From Chromatiales bacterium (GTDB taxonomy: Bacteria > Pseudomonadota > Gammaproteobacteria > Chromatiales > Chromatiaceae), in assembly GCA_028280505.1 (NCBI GenBank), contig JANQLO010000060.1, positions 1 to 64,000 on the forward strand: a stretch of DNA of 64,000 nt, given 5' to 3'. Positions within the stretch are counted from its first letter, which is position 1. Each line of letters starts with the position of its first letter. The notes beneath the pieces are model-generated. The model was not told the origin of the DNA. It ran no database searches and worked only from the letters and a program-made list of their open reading frames with translations. The translations under genes and the position numbers were made by a program. Below, in pieces: positions 28,563 through 38,750 of the stretch.

Positions 28563-30677
28563 ATGAGCATCGACATGGCCCAGTTTCACCAGGTGTTCTT
28601 TGAAGAGAGTTTCGAAGGCCTGGACATCATGGAGCAGGGGCTTCTAGGGATGGATGGAGGTGCTGTCGATCCCGAAGAGGTCAACGCGATCTTCCGTGCC
28701 GCACATTCGATCAAGGGGGGTAGCGGTACCTTCGGATTTACCGAGATATCCGATTTCACCCATGTGATGGAAACCCTGCTGGACGAGATGCGCGACGGCC
28801 GCCGCGAGGCAACGGCCGATGCGGTTAACGTCTTGTTGCAGTCGGTCGATGTGTTGCGCGAAATGTTGACCGCCGCGCAAGACGGAGGCAGCACCGACCG
28901 GGAACGTGTGAAACAACAGCATGCCGAACTCGAACGGATATTGGCCGACAAGGAGGGCGGGGCCGAACCTTCCGTTCTGGCGGAAACCCCCGTGGTTGAT
29001 GGTGCGCCGTCCGTCGAATTGCAACCCGTCGGTTGGAAGGTCGTTTTCCGTCCCCATCAACATTTGATGCGCACCGGCAACGATCCGTTGCGCATCATTC
29101 GCGAGCTCGCCTCGCTTGGCGAGTTAGAGGCTGAATGCGATGTCGCGGCATTGCCGGAATTCGCCGAATTCGAACCCGAAGACAGTTATCTCTCGTGGCA
29201 GCTACGCCTGCGCGAACCGGTCGACAAGGCGCAGATCGACGATATCTTCGAGTGGGTCGAGGACGATTGCGACTTCGCGATCGTACCGATCATGCCCGAG
29301 GGTTTCGACTCGGAGAACGCCGGCGAGGAGACGAAGGCCGACGCTGCTGTGCCGGCACAAGCGGTCGCAGCCACCGAACCGCCGGTCGAGCGTCGTGTCG
29401 GGGAGAGGCGCAAGCAGGGCGATCGGCGCCAAGGCGACCGGCGTGGTTCCGGTGCCGGGTCTGCCGGAACCTCGAGTTCCATTCGTGTCGATATCAACAA
29501 AATCGATTCACTCATCAATATGGTGGGCGAACTGGTGATCACCCAGTCGATGCTCGGCATGCTCGGCGACGATTTCGACATGAGTCGCGTCGAGCGATTG
29601 CGTGAAGGTCTGACCCAGCTCGAACGTCATACCCGCGAGTTGCAGGAGAGCGTGATGCAGATCCGCATGGTGCCGATCAGCTTCTCGTTCAGCCGCTTCC
29701 CGCGTTTGGTGCACGACTTGAGCAGCAAGCTCGGCAAGAACATCGAACTCAAGATGAGCGGTGAAAATACCGAGGTCGACAAAACGGTCATCGAAAAGAT
29801 CGGTGATCCGTTGGTACATCTCGTGCGCAATAGCCTGGATCACGGTATCGAGACACCGGAGGAACGCGTGGCCGCCGGTAAGCCCGAGATGGGAACGGTA
29901 CACCTCGGTGCCTCGCATCGCGGTGGCAACATCGTGATCGAGATTCGCGACGACGGCCGCGGTTTACCGCGTGACAAGATTTTCAACAAGGCAATCGAGC
30001 GTGGGCTGGTAAAGCCCGACGACAATCTCAGCGACAAGGATATCTACGATCTGATTTTCCAGCCCGGTTTCTCGACCGCGGAGCAAGTCAGCGACGTGTC
30101 CGGTCGTGGTGTCGGTATGGATGTCGTGCGACGCAACATCAATGAACTCGGCGGCGCGATCGAGATCGATTCGACCCCCGGCCAAGGCAGCGCGATTATC
30201 ATTCGCCTGCCGCTGACCCTGGCGATACTGGACGGACAGACCGTCCGCATCGGCGATGAAACCTACATCGTGCCGTTGGTATCGATCATCGAGTCGATAC
30301 AGATTCACGAAGACATGCTGAGTACGGTTGCCGGGCGGGGCGAGACCTTCAAGCTGCGTGAAGAATATCTGCCGATCGTGCGCATGCACGAGGTCTTCGG
30401 TATCGAGAATCCGGACGCGCGGAATCTGACCGACGGTATCCTCGTGGTGGTCGAGGGTGAGGGCCGCAAGTGCGGATTGTTCGTCGACGATTTGCTCGGC
30501 CAGCAACAGGTCGTGATCAAATCGCTCGAGGCGAATCATCGAAAGGTCGATGGTCTTTCCGGCGCGACCATCCTAGGTGACGGTTCGGTCGCCTTGATTC
30601 TCGATATCCCGGGTCTGATGCGTTTGGCCAAACAACGCGGATTGAATGCAGGCGCCCCGCTTGCACTGACGGCTTAG
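28563..30677 (+). CDS. cheA: Chemotaxis histidine kinase CheA
   Basis: A 704-residue CheA. Order: Hpt domain with phospho-accepting His48 in AAHSIKGGSGTFGF, a linker and P2-like region (about 150-250), a charged low-complexity stretch rich in RRQGDRR, the P3 dimerisation helices, the kinase core (N box VHLVRNSLDHGIE, G boxes DDGRGLP and GRGVGMDVV) and a C-terminal CheW-like domain. All catalytic motifs are intact. Coupled to cheY upstream and cheW downstream with short gaps. Confidence 0.97.
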   Translation: MSIDMAQFHQVFFEESFEGLDIMEQGLLGMDGGAVDPEEVNAIFRAAHSIKGGSGTFGFTEISDFTHVMETLLDEMRDGRREATADAVNVLLQSVDVLREMLTAAQDGGSTDRERVKQQHAELERILADKEGGAEPSVLAETPVVDGAPSVELQPVGWKVVFRPHQHLMRTGNDPLRIIRELASLGELEAECDVAALPEFAEFEPEDSYLSWQLRLREPVDKAQIDDIFEWVEDDCDFAIVPIMPEGFDSENAGEETKADAAVPAQAVAATEPPVERRVGERRKQGDRRQGDRRGSGAGSAGTSSSIRVDINKIDSLINMVGELVITQSMLGMLGDDFDMSRVERLREGLTQLERHTRELQESVMQIRMVPISFSFSRFPRLVHDLSSKLGKNIELKMSGENTEVDKTVIEKIGDPLVHLVRNSLDHGIETPEERVAAGKPEMGTVHLGASHRGGNIVIEIRDDGRGLPRDKIFNKAIERGLVKPDDNLSDKDIYDLIFQPGFSTAEQVSDVSGRGVGMDVVRRNINELGGAIEIDSTPGQGSAIIIRLPLTLAILDGQTVRIGDETYIVPLVSIIESIQIHEDMLSTVAGRGETFKLREEYLPIVRMHEVFGIENPDARNLTDGILVVVEGEGRKCGLFVDDLLGQQQVVIKSLEANHRKVDGLSGATILGDGSVALILDIPGLMRLAKQRGLNAGAPLALTA

Positions 30678-30692
30678 AGTAAAGGTGAATCG

Positions 30693-31193
30693 ATGAACGA
30701 TGCTGCCAATGCCGTACTGGTCGAAGAGGAAGAGTCCCCGGGGACGCAGTACCTCACTTTTTTGCTGGCCGATGAGCAATATGGGCTCAACATCCTGCAG
30801 GTTCAGGAGATTCGCGGCTGGGAAAAGCCGACCCGCATACCCAATTCACCGAAGTATCTGCGAGGGGTGGTCAATCTGCGGGGCACCATCGTGCCGGTGA
30901 TGGACATGCGCCTGCGCTTCGGCCTGCCGGTCGAGCCCTATAGCAAAGAGACAGTGGTCATTGTCGTCAATGCAGTCTGCAAGCGGGGTGTTGAACGATC
31001 GATCGGCCTGATCGTCGACGCCGTATCCGACGTTGTGGTCGCCAACGACGAACAGATCGTCAACACGCCCGAGTTCGGTTCGCATGTGCCGACGGAGAAC
31101 ATTATCGGTCTGGTGAACCAGGGCGGCAGCATGGTGATGCTGTTGGACGTGGCGAGTCTGATCGAAACCGATGTAGCCGAGGAGGATGGTTGA
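30693..31193 (+). CDS. cheW: Chemotaxis coupling protein CheW (first copy)
   Basis: A 166-residue CheW that links receptors to CheA. The core RGWEKPTRIPNSP, YLRGVVNLRGTIVPVMDMRLRFG and LIVDAVSDV segments are canonical. It lies 16 bases after cheA. A second, related copy follows at 36426, so the locus may assemble two array types or tune array stoichiometry. Confidence 0.96.
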   Translation: MNDAANAVLVEEEESPGTQYLTFLLADEQYGLNILQVQEIRGWEKPTRIPNSPKYLRGVVNLRGTIVPVMDMRLRFGLPVEPYSKETVVIVVNAVCKRGVERSIGLIVDAVSDVVVANDEQIVNTPEFGSHVPTENIIGLVNQGGSMVMLLDVASLIETDVAEEDG

Positions 31194-31235
31194 TGCCGTC
31201 CTCGCTGAAATACTACCGAGCAAAGAGGAACTGCC

Positions 31236-33656
31236 GTGTTCGTTAATCTTCGTCTCATACCGAAATTCAGCATCATGTTGGGTCTCCCATTGCTGGGCCT
31301 GGCGGCGTTGACGGTTACCGCCGTGATGTATGCCCCGACGCAAGGCGCCAAGATGTTCGTCGTTGTGTCGGCCGGAGTCGTTGCCGTGTTGAGTATCGCT
31401 CTGGGTTTTGTGGTGATGAACGGCTTGCGGAATCAGCTCGACACGGCCGCCCGTGTGATCGACGGTATCGGCAACGGCGATTTCATGCAGCGGATCCCGG
31501 TGGTCGGGAGGGACGAAGGTGGACGCTTGTTGAGTGCTATCGAGCGTTTATGCGCGCAACTGCAGGATCGCAGTGAGGCTGTTGGTACCACCGAGCAGGC
31601 ATTGCATTTGACCGGTCAGGCATTGCAACGGATGCCCGCGGCGGTGACCTTATGCGGTCCGGATGGCGCGCTGCTGCAAATGAACGGCGCAGCCGAACGT
31701 CTCTTTCGTGCGATGGCGCCGGCGTGGCGCAAAGAGGCGAGCGATTTTGCCGTCGATCGGCTTATCGGTCGCCAGCTTCCGAAGTTGCTCACCGATTCCG
31801 CGTTAAAAGCCGCCTTTAGTACACAACATAATGATGAACACACCGTCGAGGGCGTGGCGGCCGGGCACCATATTCGCCTGACCGTTGTGCCATTGCATGA
31901 GGAACAGGGCGAACTACTGGGCTGGTTGACGAGTTGGTTCGATATCACCGACGAGCTGAAACTGCGGGAACAGGAGCAGCAGCGTCAGACCGAGGAAGGG
32001 CGGGTCGCAGCGGAGAACCTGCGTATTCGTATCGCACTCGACCATGTGACGACCAATGTGATGGTGGCCGATCGCGACAACAACATCATTTACCTGAACA
32101 AGGCCGCCGCGACGTTGTTCGAAGGTGCCGAGCCCGACTTCCAGGCCGATCTGCCGGGGTTCGACGCGAGTAAGCTCTTGGGCGCCAACATCGATCAGTT
32201 CCATAAGAACCCGAGTCATCAGATCGAGATGTTAAAGCGACTCAATGCGACTCATGAGGCGCAAATAGAGGTCGGTGGTCGCACGCTAAGGATTATCGCC
32301 AACCCGGTCGTCGGGGAGGACGGCGAGCGTTTGGGCACGGCGGTCGAGTGGTCTGATCGTACTGACGAGGTCGCAGTGGAGCAGGAACTCGACCAGTTGG
32401 TCGAGGCGGCCAGCCGTGGCGACCTCGACAAGCGTATCGCATTGACCGGTAAGAGCGGTTTCTTCCATCGCCTCGGCAGCGGCTTCAACACGTTGCTCGA
32501 TCAGCTATCTCAGGTGCTCGACGAGATTGGCCGGGTCATGCATCGGCTTTCGCAAGGTGATCTGTCGACAAGTATCGATCACGAATACGAAGGCAAGTTC
32601 GGCGAGGTGCGAGCCGACATCAATGCCACGGCTGCCAAGCTCGGTGACATCATCGGTCGTCTCGAAACCATCGCCAGTCAGATTGCGACGGCATCGACCG
32701 AGATCGCATCGGGCAATACCAACCTTTCCGGACGTACCGAACAGCAGGCCTCCAGTCTGCAGGAGACGGCGTCGAGCATGGAGCAGCTCACCTCGACGGT
32801 ACGTAACAACTCGGATAACGCGCAGCAGGCAAATCATGTCGCCGGCAGTGCACGTCAGGCCGCGGAGCAGGGCGGCGCCGTCGTGGCCAATGCGGTCGCG
32901 GCGATGGAACAGATCAATGCCTCGTCCAAGAAGATTGCCGAGATCATCGGTGTGATCGACGAGATCGCCTTCCAAACCAATCTGCTGGCCTTGAACGCCT
33001 CGGTAGAGGCGGCCCGGGCCGGTGAACAGGGGCGCGGTTTCGCAGTAGTTGCGACCGAAGTCAGAAATCTGGCGTCGCGTTCCGCCAGTGCGGCGAAAGA
33101 GATCAAGGAACTGATACGCGACAGCGTCGCCAAGGTGGAGACGGGCTCCTCGCTGGTGCACGAGTCCGGTGAAAAGCTGGAAGAAATCGTCTCCGGGGTC
33201 AAGAAGGTCGGCGATATCGTCGCCGAGATCGCCGCGGCGAGTGCCGAACAGGCCAGTGGTATCGACCAGGTGAACCAAGCGATCACATCGATAGACGAGA
33301 TCACGCAGCAGAACGCTTCGCTTGCGGAGCAGACGTCGGCCGCATCCGCGACCATGAGCGACAACGCGAGCGAGATGCGCGAGCTCATGGGTTTCTTCGC
33401 CGGCGGCGGTAGCGGTGTCGGCACCGCCGCGCCGATGGCGGCGCCCGCCACGTCTGTCGCGGTTACAAAAGCGGTGCCGAATGCGCCTTCAATGCCTGCC
33501 GCGTCGTTGGAGAAAGCCAAGACCGAAAAGCAGGCGAAGCCCGCGGCATCGGCATCTCCTGCGCCGAAGGTGGCGCCATCGAAACCGCCGCCGCAGGCAC
33601 CGAAGCCGATGACGAACGCTACTGAATTCGACGACGATGAATGGGAAGAGTTTTGA
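31236..33656 (+). CDS. Methyl-accepting chemotaxis protein with HAMP and PAS-like domains
   Basis: An 806-residue receptor starting at GTG (AGAGGA upstream). Two closely spaced TM helices (about residues 13-65) leave almost no periplasmic loop, followed by HAMP, PAS-like segments (about 120-240 and 265-380), another HAMP-like region and the signalling hairpin near residue 590. A Pro/Ala/Lys-rich tail ends in DDEWEEF, which fits the W-x-x-F pentapeptide that docks CheR and CheB in E. coli receptors. Sensing is therefore cytoplasmic. It shares long stretches with the next receptor. Confidence 0.94.
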   Translation: MFVNLRLIPKFSIMLGLPLLGLAALTVTAVMYAPTQGAKMFVVVSAGVVAVLSIALGFVVMNGLRNQLDTAARVIDGIGNGDFMQRIPVVGRDEGGRLLSAIERLCAQLQDRSEAVGTTEQALHLTGQALQRMPAAVTLCGPDGALLQMNGAAERLFRAMAPAWRKEASDFAVDRLIGRQLPKLLTDSALKAAFSTQHNDEHTVEGVAAGHHIRLTVVPLHEEQGELLGWLTSWFDITDELKLREQEQQRQTEEGRVAAENLRIRIALDHVTTNVMVADRDNNIIYLNKAAATLFEGAEPDFQADLPGFDASKLLGANIDQFHKNPSHQIEMLKRLNATHEAQIEVGGRTLRIIANPVVGEDGERLGTAVEWSDRTDEVAVEQELDQLVEAASRGDLDKRIALTGKSGFFHRLGSGFNTLLDQLSQVLDEIGRVMHRLSQGDLSTSIDHEYEGKFGEVRADINATAAKLGDIIGRLETIASQIATASTEIASGNTNLSGRTEQQASSLQETASSMEQLTSTVRNNSDNAQQANHVAGSARQAAEQGGAVVANAVAAMEQINASSKKIAEIIGVIDEIAFQTNLLALNASVEAARAGEQGRGFAVVATEVRNLASRSASAAKEIKELIRDSVAKVETGSSLVHESGEKLEEIVSGVKKVGDIVAEIAAASAEQASGIDQVNQAITSIDEITQQNASLAEQTSAASATMSDNASEMRELMGFFAGGGSGVGTAAPMAAPATSVAVTKAVPNAPSMPAASLEKAKTEKQAKPAASASPAPKVAPSKPPPQAPKPMTNATEFDDDEWEEF

Positions 33657-33776
33657 GCGGCACGGGGCATGGGCCCGACAGGGATACGCTCAGGGAATGG
33701 TGAACCGCGCCCAGATGCGCAAGTAATGACCCGGCATGGCGTCCGGACAACGCAACGATGAAATTCGGGGTTGGTA

Positions 33777-36413
33777 ATGAAGATCAATGAACCTGTAACA
33801 GACAAAGAAGTGCCGTTTCCCAAGGACAGCATCCTGGTCTCGAAGACCAATAGAAAGGGCATCATTACTTATGTGAATCCGGCATTCGTTGCCGTATCCG
33901 GTTTTTCCGAGACGGAAATGATCGGCAAGAACCACAATCTGGTGCGTCATCCCGACATGCCGCCGGAGGCCTTCAAAGACCTGTGGGACACGGTCGCCGC
34001 GGGTCGTACCTGGACCGGTATGGTCAAGAACCGGGCAAAGAACGGCGATTATTACTGGGTGCGGGCCAACGTCACGCCCGTGCCTTTGCCGAACGGCGAT
34101 ATCGAATACATGTCGGTGCGGACCGAACCCAGTGTCGAGGAAAGACGTACCGCCGAAGCCCTCTATGCCGATATGCGTGCCGGCAGGGCCAGTATGCCTC
34201 CATCGCTCGGCAAGGGTTCTTTCTGGTGCGCAGAACGTTTCGCCAGTGTGGGTTTTGGCGCCTTGGCCGGCGGTGCGCTGTTGACGCTGTTATTGCTCGC
34301 GGCAGGGCTGGGTAACGGTGTGGCCTATGTTCTGCTTGGCCTGATGATCGTCGCCAGCGCCGTGTTCGGTTTCCAGATGCATCGACATGTGGTGCAGCCG
34401 TTGAATTACGCCGCTTCCAAGCTGAAACAGTTCGTTTCCGGGGAGTATTTCGATTGGGCCGATGCCGATGAGCGCGGTGCGGTCGGCGAGGTTTTGCAGG
34501 CCCTGCGTTCGACCCAGATAAAACTCGGATTCGAGGTCACCGATGCGCGTCGGCGTGCCGACGAGACGGCGCGTGTCCAGACCGCGCTCGATTGCGTCAG
34601 CACCAATGTGATGATGGCCGATGCCGATTTCAATGTGATCTACATGAACGAATCGGTGAGGGCGATGTTCGCCGACGCGGAGGAGGATCTGCGCGAACAG
34701 CTGCCGCAGTTCGATGCCCAGAGCATCATGGGTCAGAACATCGATATCTTCCATTCGAATCCGGCACATCAACGCGGCATGTTGGCGAAGATGACCGAGA
34801 CCTATCGCGGCGAGCTGTCGGTCGGCCCGCGTATCTTCCGGCTCATCGTGAATCCGGTGGTCAACAACAAGGGTGAACGTTTGGGTACCGTGGTGGAATG
34901 GGCCGATCTGACTATTGAACGCCAAGCCGAGCGTGCCGAAGCCGAACGGCGTGAGGTCGAGGCACGCCATGCCGAAGAGAATCTGCGTATTCGTACCGCG
35001 TTGGATAACGTCTCGAGCAGCGTGATGATGGCCGACGGCGATAACAACATCATCTATATGAACAAGACCGTGCAGGCGATGTTCGAGAACGGAGAGGCGG
35101 AGATCGCGAAGGTGTTGAAGGGTTTTCGTGCGGACAAGTTGATGGGCGCGAACATCGATGCCTTCCATAAGGAACCGAGTCATCAACAACGCATGATCGC
35201 GGCGATGACCGGCCCCGTTAGGTCGGAGATCGAGATCGGCGGTCTGATCTTCGGTTTTACCGCCAACCCGGTGGTCAGTCCCCAGGGCGATCGTTTGGGT
35301 ACGGTGGTCGAATGGCTCGACCGCACCGAAGAAGTCGCGATGGAGAAAGAGTTGGAAAACATCGTCGCGTCGACGCGTTCCGGCGACCTGTCGCAACGTG
35401 TGTCTACCGACGGCAAGGACGGTTTCTTCATGCACCTGGCGACCGGTGTCAACTCGCTGATCGACGAGTTGTCCAATGTGTTCCGCGACATTTCGCAAAC
35501 GCTGAGCGCGATGTCGGCCGGTGATTTGACCCAGCCGGTGTCGCGCGACTATCAGGGCGAGTTCGGACGTATCAAAGACGATCTCAACAATACCTTGGTA
35601 CATCTTTCCCGAGTGCTCAGTGAATTGCGTGAAGCGACCGCTGCGGTCAACGAATCGTCGAACGAGATTTCGGCCGGTAACACCAATCTGTCGGGTCGCA
35701 CCGAGCAGCAGGCATCGAGTCTGGAGGAGACCGCAGCGAGTATGGAGGAATTGACCTCCACGGTCAGGAACAATGCCGACAATGCCCAGCAGGCCAATAC
35801 CGTGGCGACGAACGCCCGCCAATTGGCCGAGAAGGGTGGTGAAGTCGTCGGACGTGCGGTTACCGCGATGGAACAGATCAATGCTTCGTCGGCCAAGATC
35901 GCCGAGATCATCGGGGTCATCGACGAAATCGCCTTTCAGACCAATTTGCTGGCGCTGAATGCTTCGGTCGAGGCGGCACGCGCCGGTGAACAGGGCCGCG
36001 GGTTCGCCGTCGTGGCGACCGAGGTACGCAATCTGGCCTCGCGTTCGGCCGACGCGGCCAAGGAGATCAAAGAGCTGATCAACGACAGCGTCAACAAGGT
36101 GCATGCCGGGGCTTCGTTGGTGAACGAGTCGGGCGAGACCCTCAATGAGATCGTCGGCGGGGTGAAGAAGGTCGGCGATATCGTCGCTGAGATTGCCGCG
36201 GCCAGTGCGGAACAGGCGGCGGGTATCGATCAGGTCAATCAGGCGATCACGACCATGGATGAGATGACGCAACAAAACGCGGCGCTGGCGGAGGAGACCT
36301 CGGCAGCTTCTGTCTCGTTGTACGAGAAGGCGCAGGCGATGGAAAAGACCATTGGTTTCTTCAGCGTCGGCGAGGGGTCTGAGCTGTCGGGCAGTGGCCA
36401 GGGCAATCACTGA
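33777..36413 (+). CDS. Aer-like PAS chemoreceptor with extra PAS domains
   Basis: An 878-residue receptor. The N-terminal PAS domain (residues 10-120) closely resembles E. coli Aer, the FAD redox sensor, including [10 protein letters not shown] and [18 protein letters not shown] membrane hairpin (about 152-200) follows, then two or more repeated PAS-like domains (about 265-380 and 400-520, both with NIIYMN/FNVIYMN and NPVV segments), HAMP and signalling domain. No docking pentapeptide (ends GQGNH). ATG at 33777 is preferred to the in-frame TTG at 33771 because of the GGGG ribosome site. Energy or redox taxis is inferred from the Aer resemblance. Confidence 0.92.
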   Translation: MKINEPVTDKEVPFPKDSILVSKTNRKGIITYVNPAFVAVSGFSETEMIGKNHNLVRHPDMPPEAFKDLWDTVAAGRTWTGMVKNRAKNGDYYWVRANVTPVPLPNGDIEYMSVRTEPSVEERRTAEALYADMRAGRASMPPSLGKGSFWCAERFASVGFGALAGGALLTLLLLAAGLGNGVAYVLLGLMIVASAVFGFQMHRHVVQPLNYAASKLKQFVSGEYFDWADADERGAVGEVLQALRSTQIKLGFEVTDARRRADETARVQTALDCVSTNVMMADADFNVIYMNESVRAMFADAEEDLREQLPQFDAQSIMGQNIDIFHSNPAHQRGMLAKMTETYRGELSVGPRIFRLIVNPVVNNKGERLGTVVEWADLTIERQAERAEAERREVEARHAEENLRIRTALDNVSSSVMMADGDNNIIYMNKTVQAMFENGEAEIAKVLKGFRADKLMGANIDAFHKEPSHQQRMIAAMTGPVRSEIEIGGLIFGFTANPVVSPQGDRLGTVVEWLDRTEEVAMEKELENIVASTRSGDLSQRVSTDGKDGFFMHLATGVNSLIDELSNVFRDISQTLSAMSAGDLTQPVSRDYQGEFGRIKDDLNNTLVHLSRVLSELREATAAVNESSNEISAGNTNLSGRTEQQASSLEETAASMEELTSTVRNNADNAQQANTVATNARQLAEKGGEVVGRAVTAMEQINASSAKIAEIIGVIDEIAFQTNLLALNASVEAARAGEQGRGFAVVATEVRNLASRSADAAKEIKELINDSVNKVHAGASLVNESGETLNEIVGGVKKVGDIVAEIAAASAEQAAGIDQVNQAITTMDEMTQQNAALAEETSAASVSLYEKAQAMEKTIGFFSVGEGSELSGSGQGNH

Positions 36414-36425
36414 GGTTGATACGGC

Positions 36426-36926
36426 ATGCAAGACGCTAATCCATCCAGCGACGACGGGACCGGGCAATACCTCAGTTTTCGCCTGGGCGGCGATGACTAT
36501 GCGGTGGACATTCTGAGGGTGCAGGAGATCCGCGGTTGGGAAAACGTGCGTGCCTTGCCCGAGTCGCGTGACTATGTGAAGGGCGTGCTCGATCTGCGCG
36601 GGACCATCGTACCGATTATCGATTTACGCATTCGTTTCGGTCAGCCCGAGCCCGACTATGTGCAGACCACGGTCGTGATCGTGATGTCGGTGAAGACGGC
36701 ATCCGGTGAAACACATCTGGTCGGCGGCGTGGTCGACGGCGTATCCGATGTGTTGGATATCGACGGTGCCGATCTGAAACCGCCGCCGACGATCGGTGGC
36801 GCGGTCAATCGCCGTTACCTGAGCGGCATGGTTTCCTTGCCGCGCGGCATGGTGATCCTGCTGGACCTCGACAAGCTGTTCGACCCGTCCGAACTGGACG
36901 AACTGCAACACATGGTGGGCAATTGA
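36426..36926 (+). CDS. cheW: Chemotaxis coupling protein CheW (second copy)
   Basis: A 166-residue CheW paralogue with RGWENVRALPESRDYVKGVLDLRGTIVP-type core (motif given in part) and VVDGVSDV. It lies 12 bases after the Aer-like receptor and 40 bases before the parA gene. Its divergence from the first CheW suggests an older duplication. Confidence 0.95.
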   Translation: MQDANPSSDDGTGQYLSFRLGGDDYAVDILRVQEIRGWENVRALPESRDYVKGVLDLRGTIVPIIDLRIRFGQPEPDYVQTTVVIVMSVKTASGETHLVGGVVDGVSDVLDIDGADLKPPPTIGGAVNRRYLSGMVSLPRGMVILLDLDKLFDPSELDELQHMVGN

Positions 36927-36966
36927 TGGCCGGTCGCTTTCATCGCCGTATCTTCGGAGTCGCGGT

Positions 36967-37752
36967 ATGCAGGTGATCTCGGTGGTCAACCAGAAGGGCG
37001 GCGTGGGAAAAACCACGGCTACCGTGAACCTCGGCCATGCGCTTGCACGACAGGGCAAGCGGGTGATGCTGCTCGACTTCGACCCGCAAGGGCATCTTGC
37101 GGCCTGTCTTGGCCTGTTTCGCCTTCCCCCGGGTGGCGCCGATCGCCTGTTGACTGGTGAAGGTGGACTCGACGACTGGGCGATCGCAGTCAGTGACTGG
37201 GGGCGTGTCGTACCTTGTGGCGATGCCCTGGCCGAGTTCGAGCAACAGGATGCCGGGGTGCAGGCTATGGGTAATTTACGTGATGCCATAGATCGTGCTC
37301 CGCCGGATGTCGATTACCTCGTCGTCGATTGCCCGCCATCGTCGGGCCGTTTGATCGTCAACGCGATTGTCGCGGCTGACGAGGTGCTGATCCCGGTTGC
37401 CGGTGATTATCTGTCGTTGACCGGTCTGGCCAGGTTGATGTTGACCATCAAACGTCTGCAGCCGGTGTGTCGCTCGGAGATGCGTAAATGGATATTCATG
37501 AACCGCTTCGTCGCTCGACGCCGCTTGTCGCGCGAGGTGCACGAGAAGGTGCGCGAACATTTTCCCTATAGCCTTCTGTGCGGCGTAGTCAGCGAGGCTG
37601 CCGCATTGGCCGAAAGCGCGGGTACGGGCCGATCGATTTTTGATTACCGTCCACGTAGCAAGGCGGCCACGGAGTTTTCCGCGCTGGCGGAGGACTTGGT
37701 TTATCAGAGAGTCGTAGCCAATGAGCAAGAAACAACCAGTGATGTCGCATGA
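36967..37752 (+). CDS. ParA-family ATPase of the chemotaxis locus
   Basis: A 261-residue ParA/MinD-type ATPase with the deviant Walker A KGGVGKTT (residues 10-17), switch FDPQGHLA and DCPPSSGRLI. In Vibrio and Pseudomonas, chemotaxis-locus ParA proteins (ParC) position receptor arrays at the pole. Its place between cheW and a STAS gene suggests the same job. The usual partner ParP is not seen in the window. The 3' end overlaps the next gene. Confidence 0.9.
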   Translation: MQVISVVNQKGGVGKTTATVNLGHALARQGKRVMLLDFDPQGHLAACLGLFRLPPGGADRLLTGEGGLDDWAIAVSDWGRVVPCGDALAEFEQQDAGVQAMGNLRDAIDRAPPDVDYLVVDCPPSSGRLIVNAIVAADEVLIPVAGDYLSLTGLARLMLTIKRLQPVCRSEMRKWIFMNRFVARRRLSREVHEKVREHFPYSLLCGVVSEAAALAESAGTGRSIFDYRPRSKAATEFSALAEDLVYQRVVANEQETTSDVA

Positions 37753-38134
37753 TCCGCTTGCCGATTTTCCGGCAGCGGATGAATCGGTCGATGCCGTGCC
37801 GCCGACAGCGTCGTCGGTACCGGCACAAGATGGCGATACCGTCGCTATCACCTTACCGGTCAGTATGACGATCGCCGATGTGGGCGAACTGCATGAGTCG
37901 CTGGCCGGCCAGTTCGCCGAGGGACAAAAGTTATGCCTCGACGGTAGCGAGGTCGAGATTGCCGACGGCGCCGGTATGCAGTTGCTTGTGGCCTTGTTCA
38001 AGGACGCGGGCGAAAAGCAGTTGACCGTCGAGTGGACGCAGACGTCGGATGTCTTGACGTCGGCGGCCGCTCAAATCGGCCTTTCCGAGATATTGAAGTT
38101 GCAGAGCGTGCAGCGTTCCGGGCAGCAAGCATAG
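37721..38134 (+). CDS. STAS-domain protein (first copy)
   Basis: A 137-residue protein: an acidic, Pro/Ala-rich N-terminal 40 residues, then a STAS fold (about residues 41-130) resembling anti-sigma-factor antagonists. The serine phosphorylation site usual in SpoIIAA-like proteins is replaced by DGAG at the equivalent loop, so regulation by phosphorylation is doubtful. The start at 37721 overlaps parA by 32 bases; ATG at 37742 is an alternative. STAS proteins in chemotaxis operons have no settled general role. Confidence 0.82.
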   Translation: MSKKQPVMSHDPLADFPAADESVDAVPPTASSVPAQDGDTVAITLPVSMTIADVGELHESLAGQFAEGQKLCLDGSEVEIADGAGMQLLVALFKDAGEKQLTVEWTQTSDVLTSAAAQIGLSEILKLQSVQRSGQQA

Positions 38135-38147
38135 GCGGGCCGTACCT

Positions 38148-38705
38148 ATGGGCGTTGTGAACAACTCATCCGACGGCCAAGCGGCGCCAAACGAAAATGA
38201 GCCCGTCGAAGCGGTGCGTATGCTCGAGCTGGCCATTGCGCAGATCGCGCTTGCCATGCGCGACGGCAAGGCGGCCGTGGATGATCTGGACCGGGCATTT
38301 ACCTCGGCCGCGAATGGTATTGCCGCGGTGGCGGATCTGGCGACCTCAGCCGCACACAAAAGGGTCGAAGACGATCATCGAAGGGCATTGGTCGATCAGT
38401 GCGCCGACGCCCAGGCGGGGATGCAACAGAGCATTATCGCGTTGCAATTCTATGATCGTCTGTCACAGCGTCTGGAACATGTGCAGAACACGCTGAGCGG
38501 ATTATCGTCGTTGCTCGGTAATCCGTCCCAGGCCAATGACGGGCAGGCCTGGCGATCATTGCGCGATTCGATTCGCGAGCGTTACACCATGCGTGAAGAG
38601 CAGGTCTTGTTCGACGCGATATCGAACGGAGTCGGTGTCGAACAGGCCTTGGATGTCGCGCTCGAACAGGAAAAACAGAGAGACGACGACGTCGAGTTGT
38701 TCTGA
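38148..38705 (+). CDS. CheZ-like protein with C-terminal DVELF peptide
   Basis: A 185-residue helical protein with no strong family call by eye. Residues 98-112 (ALQFYDRLSQRLEHV) align without gaps to the catalytic helix of E. coli CheZ (AQDFQDLTGQVIKRM): Asp103 and Gln107 match the essential Asp143 and Gln147 in identity and spacing. The C terminus is acidic and ends DDDVELF, in the place where CheZ has its CheY-binding tail. I infer a divergent CheZ-type phospho-CheY phosphatase, which the operon otherwise lacks. It sits between the STAS gene and cheR. Confidence 0.6.
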   Translation: MGVVNNSSDGQAAPNENEPVEAVRMLELAIAQIALAMRDGKAAVDDLDRAFTSAANGIAAVADLATSAAHKRVEDDHRRALVDQCADAQAGMQQSIIALQFYDRLSQRLEHVQNTLSGLSSLLGNPSQANDGQAWRSLRDSIRERYTMREEQVLFDAISNGVGVEQALDVALEQEKQRDDDVELF

Positions 38706-38750
38706 TTTCGTCGTTGAGTAAAAAATGGACGTAATTGTGTTGGTGCCAGC

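Noticed and set aside
34290-36467. A 725-codon minus-strand frame
   Set aside because: It is the antisense shadow of the Aer-like receptor gene, produced by GC-rich codon bias.
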